Of a DNA stretch of 64,000 bases, positions 1-11,347 are shown piece by piece. The position numbers and the translations under genes are program-made. Origin of the DNA: Salvelinus alpinus (Eukaryota; Chordata; Actinopteri; Salmoniformes; Salmonidae); contig NC_092091.1 in the NCBI RefSeq assembly GCF_045679555.1, positions 18,288,072 to 18,352,071 on the forward strand. Reading direction: 5' to 3'. Below the pieces are notes generated by a model. It had not been told where the DNA came from and did no database searches. It saw nothing but the letters and a program-made list of their open reading frames with translations. Within the stretch, counting starts at the first letter, position 1, and the number at the start of each line of letters is the position of its first letter.

Positions 1-416
1 AGCCCCATGTCACAAGGATCTGTACACAAGTTTGGGATGCTCTTGATCAACGTGTACGACAGCATGTTCCAGTTCCCGCCAATATCCAGCAACTTCGCAC
101 AGCCATTGAAGAGGAGTGGGACAACATTCCACAGGACACAATCAACAGCCTGATCAACTCAATGCGAAGGTGATGTGTCACGCTGCTTGAGGTAAATGGT
201 GGTCCCAACAGATACTGACTGGTTTTCTGATCCACGCCACTACTTTCTTTTAAAGGTATCTATGACCAACATATGCATATCTGTATTCCCAGTGATGTGA
301 AATCCATAGATTAGGGCCTAATGAATTCATTTCAATTGACAGATTTTCTTATATGAACTGTAATTCAGTAAAATCTTTGAAATTGTTGCATGTTGCGTTA
401 ATTTTTGTTCAGTGTA
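1..416 (+). mobile_element. Tc1-like transposon, 3' part
   Basis: The + strand encodes the C-terminal end of a Tc1-type transposase: the frame running WDALDQRVRQ, then VPVPANIQQLRTAIEEEWDN, then INSMRR followed by TGA (about 30-172). The sequence before it is disrupted by a small deletion. The 3' terminal repeat ends near 416 in the form GCGTTAATTTTTGTTCAGTG followed by TA. The same family recurs at 59119-60279 in the same orientation. The 5' half lies outside the window. Confidence 0.85.
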
Positions 417-427
417 ATTAGTGCATT

Positions 428-515
428 TTCCTTTACTGTGGATGATGCTAGAGAAGGAGATGGAGAGACAGAGGGTAAAGGAGCTTGGATATGATAGACT
501 ACGCCTGAGATGGCA
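428..515 (+). repeat. Left arm of an inverted repeat
   Basis: A stretch of about 90 bases beginning TGGATGATGCT and containing AGGAGCTTGGA recurs as its reverse complement at 1215-1304. The arms are imperfect and about 700 bp apart. No coding content was seen. It may be the ends of an old foldback or MITE-like element. Confidence 0.6.
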
Positions 516-961
516 TATCTTACCTTGTATTCATCCTTCATATGTGCCGTTGCTATAACTCACTTGTTTACAATGGGAAATCAGACATTAACACTTCCAG
601 GTCTCAGAATCTCAGAATGTTCTGTTCTTGGCCAAAGTTCAAATATGAATCTGACGACTTGTGCCTGTACTTAAGTAGAAGTCACATCCCAGGCCTGAGC
701 CCTGAGAGCTCACACAGAGGATTCTGGTCCATTAATGTTGCAAGGGGATGAGGACGGACAGGGGATTACCATTGTGAATATGGATTTGGAGAAGTGTGTC
801 ATCTCTATGCGTCATCATTATAGCTATCTCCTTTCACATGTGATCTGTTCACATCAACACAACCAACAGACACAATACTGGTAACTTATCTCAAACTGGT
901 AATGATGATGGATGTCAAGCGGTCCAAAGTTGAGAGGCATTAGACCATCTTGGTAACAGAT

Positions 962-1079
<118 letters not shown>

Positions 1080-1214
1080 ACCCTGCATGATAGATTCCTT
1101 AGCCAATGGTAGAGACCAGAGGTCACCACACACAAGGTCTACAACACATTTATAGAGGGTCACACAAGAGCTTTACCTCAGGTGAAATACCACCCTGATA
1201 GCATTGACTGAATT

Positions 1215-1304
1215 TAGGCCATAGTCCATCATGTCCAAGCTCCTCTACCCCCTCTCTCTCCCTTTCCTTCTTATTCTCTATAGACCAGCATCATCCACCA
1301 TAAA
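1215..1304 (-). repeat. Right arm of an inverted repeat
   Basis: Reverse-complement partner of 428-515, with recognisable CCAAGCTCCTCT and AGCATCATCCACCAT segments. The GT microsatellite lies between the arms. Confidence 0.6.
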
Positions 1305-3378
1305 AATCATGGCCACTATTCAGTAGGTGTCAAAACCTTTTCCTTAAGGAAATTGACCTGGGTCTGAAAAGTGAACGGATCATGGTCACTAAATCCGTCG
1401 GAAACAAGTCTTTGTGGTGTGAGGCTGGAACGTAACAGGAGCTAGCAACCCTCCACCGTGCCTGTCCTCCACAGCAGATAACGTGATGACAGTCTGTTCT
1501 CACAAACACTGCTGCTGTCACCAGGCCATAGATTGAGTTTCTCTGCTACACTGGACAACCATCAAACACACAAAAACTCTGTCAGGCATTGGAGTCCTTG
1601 GGCATAGGAGTTACCTTCAGTTATCATCTTCTTAACCTTACAGTAGCATCTTATTACTTTGAATATTCAAATATTTAGGACCAAACATGGTTTATGCAAA
1701 ACACGTTTGTTGAAAATGGTCTTGGAAGTGAATTAGAAGCTATTTGAGCCACTGTAACAATGATGATTAGAGCACATCTGTAATTATGTTTATCTTTACC
1801 TGTATAAGAAACTGACAACCGACCTATAAATGTATGTTTTGAGCCATCAAACTAACAGATCAGATGTGTTGGATGAGCTTTCAAAAACATGTATCTGCCA
1901 GACAACACAAAATACAGAAATATTTGCAATGGAATATTAGGATGTTTCCATTTCAGCTATTAGTTATTTCAAATGTCCTATAGGGATATAACTCTTAACA
2001 TATTTTATTGTAAAAAAGTAATCATTTCAGATAGCCCAAATTAATTTAATGTTAAAATAAAAAGAAAAGTGAACTTACCTTTCAGCTGAGGACATTCAGT
2101 TCCCTTCAAAGTGGTACCCAGATGTAAGACGTGTTTGTGCGTAAATTACAGTGGACACCATGGAAAAAGGGAACATTAGAATACAGAAATTAGAAGAAAA
2201 AAACAACTCAGGTAGTTGTTTCTATCCTTTCGCAGCTTGTCTCTGAAGTGCGTCTGTCACGAACTGGATAGTGTTGTGCTTGCTAAAAGCAACAGCTGGT
2301 GGCAGTACGCGCACGGCGGCAGGGATGCTGCTGAAATACACTGGAACCTTTCATCTTGTGCTCAGCATTATCCACCTGACGCACGTGACCTCAGCGGCGC
2401 AAATAAATTGTATTGTCTACCAAGGATGAACCAAGTAAGATTATGAATACAATCAGAAACACTAGCGTACGTTTTTTTAGATAATGATCATGAGAGCTAG
2501 GATATCCCAAGTTTAACAGTTGAATGGCATAAATAGTCCATAAACACTAGCCTGGGTACCAGTCTCTTTAGCTAATCCACTCCCTGTACTCCATGTCATG
2601 TGCCAAAGAAACTGACTTTAGTCTGCCAACTTCAAATATGAATATTCTGATTAAATATGAATCCTATTCGATAAACCTCACACCTATCCTCCAATCACAA
2701 CGATTATGCAAATATTGGAACACCTTTTTTTCTTCACAGAACACGTTGGTATCCGATTGCTATAGCAACCATTTTCTGTTTGTCCAGAGATGAAACCAGT
2801 CTGTCAAAAGTTGCAAACTCATGTCTAAATTCTCAAACTAAATACATACTGCAATTCCAACCAGAAAACGTCTTAGGTTTGATTTTAAGCCTCGAAATAC
2901 AACAACTTGCCTAGCTACCTGGTAAATGTTTGTTTTTGACGTTGTTATACATTCGAATTATATTTTCTAGGCTTGACATGTTGTCATGGAAAATAGTCAT
3001 GTTATATCCAACAACCAATGAGCAATTCAAATCCAGCACATACTGAACATTGAGATTGCTGGTAAGGAGTGGCATGAACAAGAGTGGAATGTTAGCTGAG
3101 GAGACTGGTACTCAAACTACATAAACACAATTAAATGTTATATGAGCTCTTAAAATGTAGTCTAACAGATAAAGAAATTCGGAAATTCTAAAATAGGCAT
3201 ACATTTTACGAAATACATAATAAACCTTTGTTGGCTAAATGCTTTCACCTGTTCGCAAATTGCAGTTCATTATCTATATCAAAGGGGGGCACTGATACCA
3301 ATCTTGTCTGCGCGTTCTGTTTCGCTAAAAAAAACTGTCCCTCTCGACTTGCCATAGGTTGACATTACATGGTCAAAC
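1305..3378. other. Non-coding stretch, no assigned gene
   Basis: No frame resembles a known protein. A good minus-strand splice donor (AAAG then GTAAGT) is seen at about 2079, so a minus-strand leader exon between about 2079 and 2300 is possible but unsupported. The rest is AT-rich and unremarkable. Confidence 0.5.
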
Positions 3379-3520
3379 ATGGCTGCACACACAATGAACA
3401 AATCCATTTTGTCCTTAGGACAAATAAATGGTCGCATTTATGGAATTCATGTGCTTAACCCGTTAAATAGGGCTACATGCGCGACGGCCTTGTCTACTAA
3501 TAATTCTCGTCAGAATAAAG
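3379..3520 (+). CDS. mrps35: Probable mrps35 exon 1 (mitochondrial presequence)
   Basis: An ATG at 3379 opens 47 codons (MAAHTMNKSILSLGQINGRI...) ending at a consensus donor, AAAG then GTGAGT, at 3521. The peptide is basic, with Ser, Thr and Arg and almost no acid, as expected of a mitochondrial targeting sequence. Its position upstream of clear mrps35 exons makes it the natural first exon, but leader peptides are poorly conserved, so the identity rests on position. It ends in phase 1 while the next recognised exon (9371) begins in phase 0. Joining them directly gives a stop within three codons, so either an exon is missing, the start is wrong, or this is another lesion of the locus. Confidence 0.5.
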
Positions 3521-3632
3521 GTGAGTTTACATGCAATATGCTGTCACGACGAGGAACCTGCTAACATGGTCCCGATTGTTTCCTAAGAAAATTAGACAAC
3601 ATGGTTAGCTTCATTTAAAAACGTTTTTTAAT

Positions 3633-3783
3633 GTAACCTTTATTTTACTAGGCCGTTAAGAACAAATTCAGATTTACAATCACGGCCGGTTGTGATACAG
3701 CCTAGAATCGAACCAGTGTGTTTGTAGTGATGTCTCTGGCACTGAAATGCAGTGCCTTAGACCGATGCGCTACTCGGGAGCCC
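3633..3783 (-). repeat. tRNA-derived salmonid SINE
   Basis: Read on the minus strand it starts GGGCTCCCGAGTAGCGCA (A-box-like), carries a B-box-like GGTTCGATTC, and ends in the tail TTAACGGCC then TAGTAAAATAAAGGTTA. The same family recurs at 62088-62264. The exact subfamily (SlmI, SmaI or FokI class) is not assigned. Confidence 0.8.
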
Positions 3784-4158
3784 AATGAAATTGGATATGT
3801 TTTTCTGACACAATCAATATCAATTTTAGGCTTTCCTAACAGAAGCCCACGGAGAGAGGTGAGGAACAAGTAATGTTTGTTGTAACGAGTCAAAGTTCAT
3901 GATACTCACTCGAACACAGGTGGGATTGCAAATGTTCATAAACGTGTGCAAAACAAATATTTTCCAATCCAAGCGTAGCTAGCGGATTGTAACGGGCTAA
4001 TGTGATGGATGCTCCATTAGCAGTTACAGGATAGGTGCTGTTTGGTACGGAGGTAAAGACAGTTTCAGGTTGGATATTCACCTGTAGTTTTCCTTGCGTC
4101 CACCAACAGCAGTTAGGGACCGTCAACATAGTGACACATCACATTTTTCACATTTCAA

Positions 4159-4720
4159 TAGCTCTTTAACCATTATTCCTAAAACGTTCAAAACTGGTTC
4201 TAGCTAACCCGGTGGCAACCACATTGAGCACACGTTTTTTTTTTGTCGATTTACATCTCGCACTATTTTAAATTATTCATTTACATTTTTTTTATTTAAT
4301 AGCTCTTTGGTCATGTGACCTACTGACTTAAAACAAGGGTCAGAATGTACACTCAGCGGCCCTACACGTTGCACACCCTTTAGTTTGTCCATTTTCATCT
4401 CACTCAATTTTCCATTAATTTTCCATGTTTTGCAATGTTTCTAATATCAATAGCTTCTTGGTCATGTGACCTACTGACCACAAACAAGGTTCAGAATGTC
4501 CACTGACTACCCTTCTATATTGCACACCCTTTAGTTTGTCCATTTTCATCTCACACGATTTGACATTAATTATTCAAAATGTTACATTTCAATAGCTCCT
4601 TGGTCATGTGACATACTGACTTCAAACATGGTTCAGAAAGTCTACTCAGTGGGCCTACACATTGCACATCCTTTAGTGTGTCCATTTTCATATCACAAGA
4701 TTTTACATGAATTTGCCTAC
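4159..4720 (+). repeat. Degenerate tandem repeat, period about 140-150 bp, four units
   Basis: The phrase AATAGCTC(T/C)TTGG then TCATGTGAC recurs with AGCT starting near 4160, 4301, 4452 and 4594. Each later unit also has TTCAGAA(T/A)GT and TTTAGT(T/G)TGTCCATTTTCAT. An inverted copy of about 1.5 units lies at 8105-8330. Confidence 0.8.
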
Positions 4721-5007
4721 TCTGCCCCACTGAAGGACAGTGTCACTCACACACTTGTTCACTTGGGCCTTCTCCCTGGGGCCTTCCTGACCTCCAGGTA
4801 GGCCCACATTGACCTGGTGACCTCTGACTCCTGGCCTCTAGGCCTACACTCCCTGCCCGCCTGCCTGCCCTGGGCCTGAGAGTGTGTAGCTTACTCCCTG
4901 GAACTACAGACTAGAGGTCGACCGATTAATCGGGCCGATTTCAAGTTTTCTTAACAATCGGAAATCGGTATTTTTGTGGGCCGATTTGCCTATTTAAAAA
5001 AATATTA

Positions 5008-5158
5008 CACCTTTATTTAAACTTTATTTAACTAGGCAAGTCAGTTAAGAACACATTCTTATTTTCAATGACGGCCTAGGAACAGATTTTTAACCTTGTC
5101 AGCTCGGGGGATCCAATCTTGCAACCTTACAGTTAACTAGTCCAATGCTCTAACACCT
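5008..5158 (-). repeat. HpaI-like SINE nested in the hAT-like element
   Basis: The minus-strand tRNA-derived head, the GAGCTGACAAGGTT segment and the tail TTGCCTAGTTAAATAAAG are present, truncated at the head. The second hAT-like copy at 49187 lacks it, so it inserted after that family spread. Confidence 0.82.
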
Positions 5159-5756
5159 GATTACATTGCACTCCACGAGGAGCCTGCCTGTTAGCGAATG
5201 CAATAAGCTAAGGTAAGTTGCTAGCTAGCATTAAACTTATCTTATAAAAAACAATCAATCAATGACTGTCATTGCTCCAATGTGTACTTAACCATAAACA
5301 TCAATGCCTTTCTTAAAATCAATACACAAGTATATATTTTTAAACCTGCATATTTATCTAAAAGAAATCCAGGTTAGCAGGCAATATTAACCAGGTGAAA
5401 TTGTGTCATTTCTCTTGCGTTCATTGCACGCCGAGTCAGGGTATACGCAACAGTTTGGGCCGCCTGGCTCTTTGCGAACTAATTTGCCAGAATTTTACGT
5501 AATTATGACAACATTGAAGGTTGTGCAATGTAACAGGAATATTTAGACTCATGGATGCCACCCGTTAGATGAAATACGGAATGGAATAAACGTTTTGTTT
5601 TCGAGGTGATAATTTCCGGATTAGTCAAAGGTATATGGTTTAGAGAGATAGTCGACGCGTTATAATTCCTGTAATAACTTGCGGCTGAATTTAAAAGGGG
5701 TTCCTTCGTTATTTTACCATTCATGTCTTCCATAGAGAATGTCTTGATCTACTTCA

Positions 5757-5992
5757 AATAAGGTCTGTGTTTCGTGCAGGCTTAAACCGCCTCGACGTTT
5801 TGATACCTGTGTAAATCTCACTAGGATAAGGTAACGTTTGTCAACATATTTTCATAAATCCACTCTACAAATGTTTTTATCTTCGCTTATATTTAGCCAA
5901 TATTGATCAGAGTTACCTTGTCCTATGGATATCTACACAGTTATAAAATTGGCACGGTGATGTAAGCCTACACGAAACACAGACCTTATTTT
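5757..5992. repeat. Foldback (inverted-repeat) structure inside the hAT-like element
   Basis: The outer arms AATAAGGTCTGTGTTTCGTG at 5757-5785 and its complement at 5962-5992 enclose inner arms at 5808-5835 and 5912-5938. It is either a small MITE inserted in the hAT-like element or an internal palindrome of it. Confidence 0.7.
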
Positions 5993-6470
5993 AAGTGAAT
6001 CTAAAAATATCCTATGAAATAAATGAAGGAACCGCTTTTCAGATTTTGCTAGAAGGTGTCATGGGAATTATGACTCGCACTTTGGTTGTCAATTCTTACC
6101 ATGCCCATTATTAAAATAGGATTTCCTACATATAGAAATTAAAGTTTTTGTTTTCAACATTCATCACAGGTAACTTAAACTCTATTTTTATTCAAACAGT
6201 TGAGAGTATTTGTCTCCTAAGCAGACTTCAGTATCATTGTCATTTCAGAGCTGTGTGTGTATTTATGTATTATATTAAGTTAAAATAAAAGTGTTCATTC
6301 AGTATTGTTGCAATTGTCATTATTACAAAAATGTGTGTGTATGATATATATATATATATATTAAAAACTTTTTAAAAAATATATAAATCAGCCGATTTAA
6401 TCGGTATCGTCTTTTTTTGTCCTCCAATAATCGGTATCGGCATTGAAAAATCATAATCGGTCGACCTCTA

Positions 6471-7099
6471 CTACAGACCTCCAGGCCTCCACACCTACTC
6501 TCCCTACCTGGTCAGCACCCCTCTCCCCTGGCCTTAGAGTATAGCTTACTCCCTGGAATTACTAAGAAATCTATAGTCCCACTGTCAGGAACCACGTGCG
6601 CCTGGTGATCCGCCCACTTTTTTCTGCTCACAGACTAAGTCCCCACTCCAACCTCCATGGCCTGAGTGCTGCCCCTGAGTCTGGCCACCCCTGCTTGGAC
6701 TCAGAGTGCCCCCCGCCTTGATGGAGGCCTCCTTGTGCACCTAGTAACCTGAAACAAGCTCTGTGCACCTGGTGACCCGCACGCTTTTATCCGCTCATAG
6801 ACTAAGTCCCCAACCTCCACAGCCTGAGTACTGCGCCCAGCCCCTGAGTAACTCCCAGTGGTATCATCAGAGGCTTTTCTGTCTTACAAACTGGACATCA
6901 GTTGCCACTACTAACCTTCAGCAGACTTTAACTGTTTATTTTTTACACCCAATCTGCATGAAGTGCCAGTGCAATACTTATAGGCTTGAGAACCAAATAC
7001 CCCTCACAGTATCTAGCGGCAACAGAAAATAATAATCATCCCCTTTCAATCAATTGCTTGCCCAGTCAGCCCTCCGGGACAGAACCATAGGAACCACCT
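6471..7099. other. C-rich intronic stretch with a local duplication
   Basis: No gene seen. Segments near 6590-6680 and 6760-6850 resemble each other (CCTGGTGA then CCGC, later CAGACTAAGTCCCC or TAGACTAAGTCCCC), suggesting a direct duplication of about 170 bp. Sequence on both sides of the hAT-like element shares TAGCTTACTCCCTGGAA. Confidence 0.5.
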
Positions 7100-8110
7100 T
7101 TACCAGCGCTTCATTGATATTCCTCACTTTGACATGAGGTGGGGGTCACAGTCACCCCACGGGTGATTTTGAGTATGACCACGACAGGTGAGTACGCTCC
7201 TTTGAATTTCATGAAGTTGACATTCAGTGATCCGTGCCCAGTGGGAACCTAGGCTTCCATCTGTTTTATGGTTCCGTAGCAAATCAATGGGTGTGGATGG
7301 TACTACCCACATCAGATGTAGGCCTCCCTCCCCAGATAAGCTGGCGATACCTCTTCCCACTTCGTAGGGCATGAGCCAGATCCATGCAATGCCCTATCAT
7401 TGCGGGGCCAATGGGTTTAGTATCCGCCTCAAGTCTAGTGAGCGTAGAGGAGACCTCCCCACCTACAATGTGTGGGGCTGGGGAGATCCACGAGAAGGGC
7501 CTGGCGAGCGTCTAGAGTTGCCGCCGCCGGACCCAATCCCCCACCGGTCTGCCTTCGGCCCACTGACTGACACCACCCCGACGAACTCTCGCACGCAGCC
7601 CCTTGTGAGACCACACACGAGAGACCGCGAGATGGGCCGCACAACGAGCTTCCAATGGTGGTGAGAGGAGGGCGACGGAGCGACTGCTCCCCTAGAGGCG
7701 GCTCGAGCCCAGCCCCACTTCGCACCCCAGCCTGACCGACCCAGCCGTTAGTGCCAATCTTTATCCCGAAGTTACGAATCTCTTTTGCCAACTTCCCTTA
7801 CCTACATTCTTATAACATGCCAGAGGCTGTTCACCTTGGAGACCTGCTGCGGATATGTGTACGGCCCGGCATGAGATTTAAAACCTCTCGCTCTGATTTT
7901 CAAGGGCCAGGGAGAGCTCACCGGACGGCGCTGAAACTACAACACTTTCCAGGGCTTGGGCCCATCTCTCGGGGCGAACCCATTCCAGGGTGCCCTGCCC
8001 TTCACAAAGAAAAGAGAACTCTCCCCGGGGCTCCCGTCAGCTTCTCCGGGATCGGTCGCGTTACCACACTGGATGCCTCGCGGCGCCCATCTCCGCCAGT
8101 CCGTGGACAT
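7100..8110 (-). pseudogene. 28S ribosomal RNA fragment (degenerate)
   Basis: On the minus strand the sequence follows the large-subunit rRNA. The best part (about 7751-8110) includes GATCCCGGAGAAGC, AGTTCTCTTTTCTTTGTGAA, GGAATGGGTTCGCCCCGAGA, TCCAAGGTGAACAGCCTCTG and TTCGGGATAAAGATTGGC. The middle (7490-7750) matches an expansion segment with CTCTAGACGCTCGCCAGGCC and TTCTCGTGGATC. The 3' part near 7105-7135 resembles ATGTCAAAGTGAGGAATATC. Substitutions and lost segments in conserved regions show that it is not a working gene. It lies in an intron of mrps35, away from any rDNA unit, so it is probably a transposed or template-copied insertion. The flanking repeats at 4159-4720 and 8105-8330 are inverted with respect to each other. 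Confidence 0.85.
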
Positions 8111-8330
8111 TCTGAATCTTGTTTGAGTCCAGTAGGTCATATTACTAAGGAGCTATTGAAATTAGAAAGTTTGAAAAATGTATGTAAAAATGTGTGAGAT
8201 GAAAATGGACAAACCAAAGGGTGTGCAATATAAAAGGGTAGTCAGTGGACATTCTGAACCTTGTTTGAGCCAATGAGCTATTGAAATTCGATAGCTCATT
8301 AATTCAACTAGGAATACAAAATGCTGCTCA
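8105..8330 (-). repeat. Inverted copy of the 4159-4720 tandem repeat
   Basis: On the minus strand it contains TTCAGAATGTCCACTGACTA then TGCACACCCTTTGGTTTGTCC, matching the 4452 unit closely. A partial second unit adjoins the 28S fragment. Confidence 0.75.
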
Positions 8331-9370
8331 CATTTCCACATGTTTATTCGCTTTGGAAAGCTAATTAATGTCAAAATCGTGAAAATAATACCTGTGCAAT
8401 GCTGTGCGCAATTTTTCCGGTATCATGACACTTTATTTGGAGTCTGTGGCTCAAGTGGTTTGGAAGCGCGAATATCCGTCGAATATCCAACCTGAAACTG
8501 TCTACCGCGGTCTGTTTGGTGTACCACAGAAAATGTTTGAGCAACCTTAAAGAGCGATAGCTTCGTCCCGCAACTAGACATTTTAAATGTATATTAACAA
8601 TTTAGACTTTTACTTGTAATGTTACAGATAACATAATAATAACTGAGCATTTTCAAAAGTCTGACGAACCACCTGCAACTAGACAGGGACATGTTTTTGA
8701 AGATACTGTACGTTTGGCCAAATCAAGAACGAAGGTGGTATCGCCAAATTGTACCACTTTCACATTAGCTCGTTACAATCTTAACTAATCCAAATGTAGA
8801 TTTTTGGTTGGGTTTTATAGCAGTAAAGATTAAAAACATTACATACTGGCAGATGTAGCCGTACAAGTTAGCTAATTACCATAAGTGAATAACGTTATCA
8901 TAGTTCCAAGGTGTAAATGGTGAGAATTGTTTACACTCCATACCTGGGCGGCATCCACAATTTTCTTGTCACCTAAATAAATACAACTTTCTGGTCACTT
9001 GTGTGCTAGTCTCACAAGCCATCATTGCTACCTGTGTGCTGAAGTAAACAGTGACCCATGACCCAACATAGTGCCCTCTAGTATACAAATTAAGTGGAAA
9101 TATACAAAGACATTCAAAATATATAGACTACACAACCCAACAAGCACGCCAACATGACTCTTTCTGGCTACAGCACATTATGGTCCCTGGGTAGAGGCTC
9201 ACGTCATGAAATCAGCCCAGATAATTTACCAATAAAACTAATTCTGAGGAATGTATTATCAAGTTTAGACGAAGCTGTATATTGACAGAAATAAAGCTAT
9301 ATTTTGAAGTTGTTGTGACATCTCTAATTAGTCGCCTTTTTCTCTGTTCCCTGTCTCCATGGTGTGTCAG
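8331..9370. other. mrps35 intron, no further feature seen
   Basis: AT-rich sequence with no convincing coding frame or repeat family. It ends at the acceptor TGTGTCAG before exon 2. Confidence 0.5.
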
Positions 9371-9538
9371 GCGGGTGACCCCAGGACAGATAGGATGCCT
9401 GTAGACCAGGACTGGACAGCAGTGTACCCGACCGCTGCCCCCTTCAGACAGGGCTCTGTGCCCCTGCCTGTCCGCATGGGCTTCCCAGTGAAGAGAGGGG
9501 TGCCTCCGGAGAAGAAGGGCAACCTAGAGCTCATCAAG
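9371..9538 (+). CDS. mrps35: mrps35 exon 2 (mitochondrial ribosomal small-subunit protein)
   Basis: The acceptor TGTGTCAG precedes 9371 and the donor AAG then GTCAGT follows 9538. The 56 codons include [40 protein letters not shown] and LELIK, which match the conserved core of MRPS35 (mS35), a protein of the mitochondrial 28S ribosomal subunit. The exon itself is open and looks under past constraint. It is phase 0 at both ends. The whole gene nevertheless appears inactive because of lesions in later exons. Confidence 0.9.
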
Positions 9539-9676
9539 GTCAGTTCCTCACCTCCAACCTGACATGTCAGAGCTTTTGATTATGCATTGGGATGGAAATA
9601 ATTTGTACCATTTAAGGCATATTGTATTGTGCTGTCAGATCATACAGGCATTTATGAAAACTCTTGTCTGTTTCAG

Positions 9677-9737
9677 ATTCTAAACTTTTTGCATTTAACT
9701 CCAGCAGCCATAAAGAAACACTGCGAAGCTCTAAAGC
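9677..9737 (+). CDS. mrps35: mrps35 exon 3
   Basis: The acceptor GTTTCAG and the donor CGTAAGT bound 61 bases reading ILNFLHLTPAAIKKHCEALK plus one base. This follows exon 2 in frame and matches the MRPS35 segment after LELIK almost residue for residue. It ends in phase 1, so the next exon must begin in the same phase. No such exon was found before 32873. Confidence 0.9.
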
Positions 9738-10177
9738 GTAAGTCACTAAGTGCTTATTGGGTGGTAGTATTTAATTAACAATTATACAACGGGTGGGTCT
9801 AATCCTGGATGTTGATTTGGTTAAAACCGCGTTCCAGCCGGTGTCTATTACACAAGATACCACTGGCTAAGGGTATGAAGTTGAAATGCCTATTCACTAT
9901 TCCATCTGACTGCACAATCCACTGTCTCATCAGCCCAGCCAGGCATGTTATATACTAGATCTCCACTGTAAAAAAGCATCGAGATATTATCTCACTTTTT
10001 TTTTTGGACTAGCGTTTGGTTTTCAACAGCGGAGATTTGTATTAACTTTGTTGTCTCCAACATTTGCAACATTGTTTCAATATTGAAATTCGACCTCCAG
10101 CTGTCCTGTAGTTCTGATTGTGTCAGGACGACAGACCGCAGATTCTCAGCCAGTCGAAATCATTTTTTATGTTTCCT

Positions 10178-10362
10178 TTTAATGAACTAGGCAAGTCAGT
10201 TAAGAACAAATTCTTATTTTCAATGACGGCCTAGAAACAGTGGGTTAACTGCCTTTTTCAGGGACAGAACAACAGATTTTCTTTACCTTGTCAGCTCGGG
10301 GATTCGATCTTGCAACCTTTCGGTTACTAGTCCAATGCTCTAACCACCAGGCTACCTGTGCC
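10178..10362 (-). repeat. HpaI-like SINE
   Basis: Minus-strand tRNA-derived head (GGTAGCCTGGTGGTTAGAGC), B-box-like GGTTGCAAGATCGAATCCCC, a GTTAAC HpaI site, and the tail TTGTTCTTAACTGACTTGCC then TAGTT. Nearly full length. Confidence 0.88.
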
Positions 10363-10384
10363 TCATGAATCGGCATCATTTTTA

Positions 10385-11347
10385 TACACTACCATTCAAA
10401 AGTTTGGGGTCACTTAGAAATGTCCTTGTGTTCGAAAAGTTATTAAAAATGCATCCATTAAAATAACATCAAATTGATCAGAAATATAGTGCAGACATTG
10501 TTAATGTTGTAAATGACTATTGTAGCTGGTAACGGTAGATTAATTTTTTCCCTAGCCACCGTGCTTCTACTTCTGCATTGCTTGCTGTTGGGGTTTTAGG
10601 CTGAGTTTCTGTACAGCACTTTGTGACATCAGCTGATGTAAAAAGGGCTTTATAAATACATCTAATCTTTAATGGTATATCTACATAAGCGTACAGAGGC
10701 CCATTATCAGCAACCATCACTCCTGTGTTCCAATAGCACAGCACGTTGTGTTAGCTAATCCAAGTTTATTGTTTTAAAAGGCTAATTGATCATTAAAAAC
10801 ACCTTTTGCAATTATGTTAGCACAGCTGAAAACTGTTTTGCTTATTAAAGAAGCAATACAACTGGCCTTTAGACTAGTTGAGTATCTGGAGCATCAGCAT
10901 TTGTGGGTTCGATTACAGGCTCAAAATGGCCAGAAACAAAGAACTTTCTTCTTGTTCTGAGAAATGAAGGCTATTCCATGTGAGAAATTGCCAATAAACT
11001 GAAGATCTTGTACAACGCTGTGAACTACTCCGTTCAGAGAACAGCACAAACTGGCTCTTAAAAAAAAGTGGGAGGTCCTGGTGCACAACTGAGCAAGAGG
11101 ACAAGTACATTAGTGTCTAGTTTGAGAAACAGGTGCCTCAAGTCCTCAACTGGCAGCTTCATTAAATAGTACCCGCAAACACCAGTCTCAACGTCAACAG
11201 TGATGAGGCGACTCCGGGATGCTGGCCTTCTAGGCAGAGTTTCTCTGTCCAGTGTCTGTTCTTTTGCCCATCTTAATCTTTTCTTTTTATTGGCCAGTCT
11301 GAGATATGGCTTTTTCTTTGCAACTCTGCCTAGAAGGCCAGCATCCA
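10385..11347 (-). mobile_element. Tc1-like element (TACACTACCATTC termini), truncated
   Basis: The terminus TACACTACCATTCAAAAGTT is at 10385. The far end is lost near 11347. A fragment of the transposase DNA-binding and early catalytic domain is present on the minus strand, including KKKPYLRLANKKKRLRWAKE at about 11260-11318. An internal inverted repeat (11217-11241 against 11323-11347) makes both strands read into the complement of the same segment. A small repeat (10550-10670) is inserted. A complete relative lies at 29905-30867. Confidence 0.85.
10550..10670 (+). repeat. Short interspersed repeat fragment inside the Tc1-like element
   Basis: The phrase CCTAGCCACCGTGCTTCTAC followed by GGGGTTTTAGGCTG and AAAAGGGCTTTATAAATACA is a common teleost repeat 3' end. 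A relative is at 32040-32192. The flanking Tc1 sequence resumes directly on both sides. Confidence 0.75.

Larger units (their letters stand above)
4912..6470 (+). mobile_element. Non-autonomous hAT-like element, TAGAGGTCGACCGATTAATC termini
   Basis: The terminal inverted repeats are TAGAGGTCGACCGATTAATC at 4912 and its imperfect complement ending CGGTCGACCTCTA at 6470. An identical 8-bp target duplication, CTACAGAC, flanks it at 4904-4911 and 6471-6478, which fits the hAT superfamily. No transposase is visible inside. It carries a SINE (5008-5158) and a foldback structure (5757-5992). A second copy lies at 49187-50544. Confidence 0.88.

Noticed and set aside
4159-4720. CRISPR-like array
   Set aside because: The repeats are long and degenerate with no spacers, and the DNA is vertebrate.
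7371-8197. Open frames of 97-148 codons over the GC-rich region
   Set aside because: They overlie the 28S rRNA fragment. rRNA-derived sequence often gives long chance frames.
10300-10362. tRNA gene
   Set aside because: The A-box and B-box-like sequences belong to the head of a SINE. No cloverleaf with an intact acceptor stem is present.
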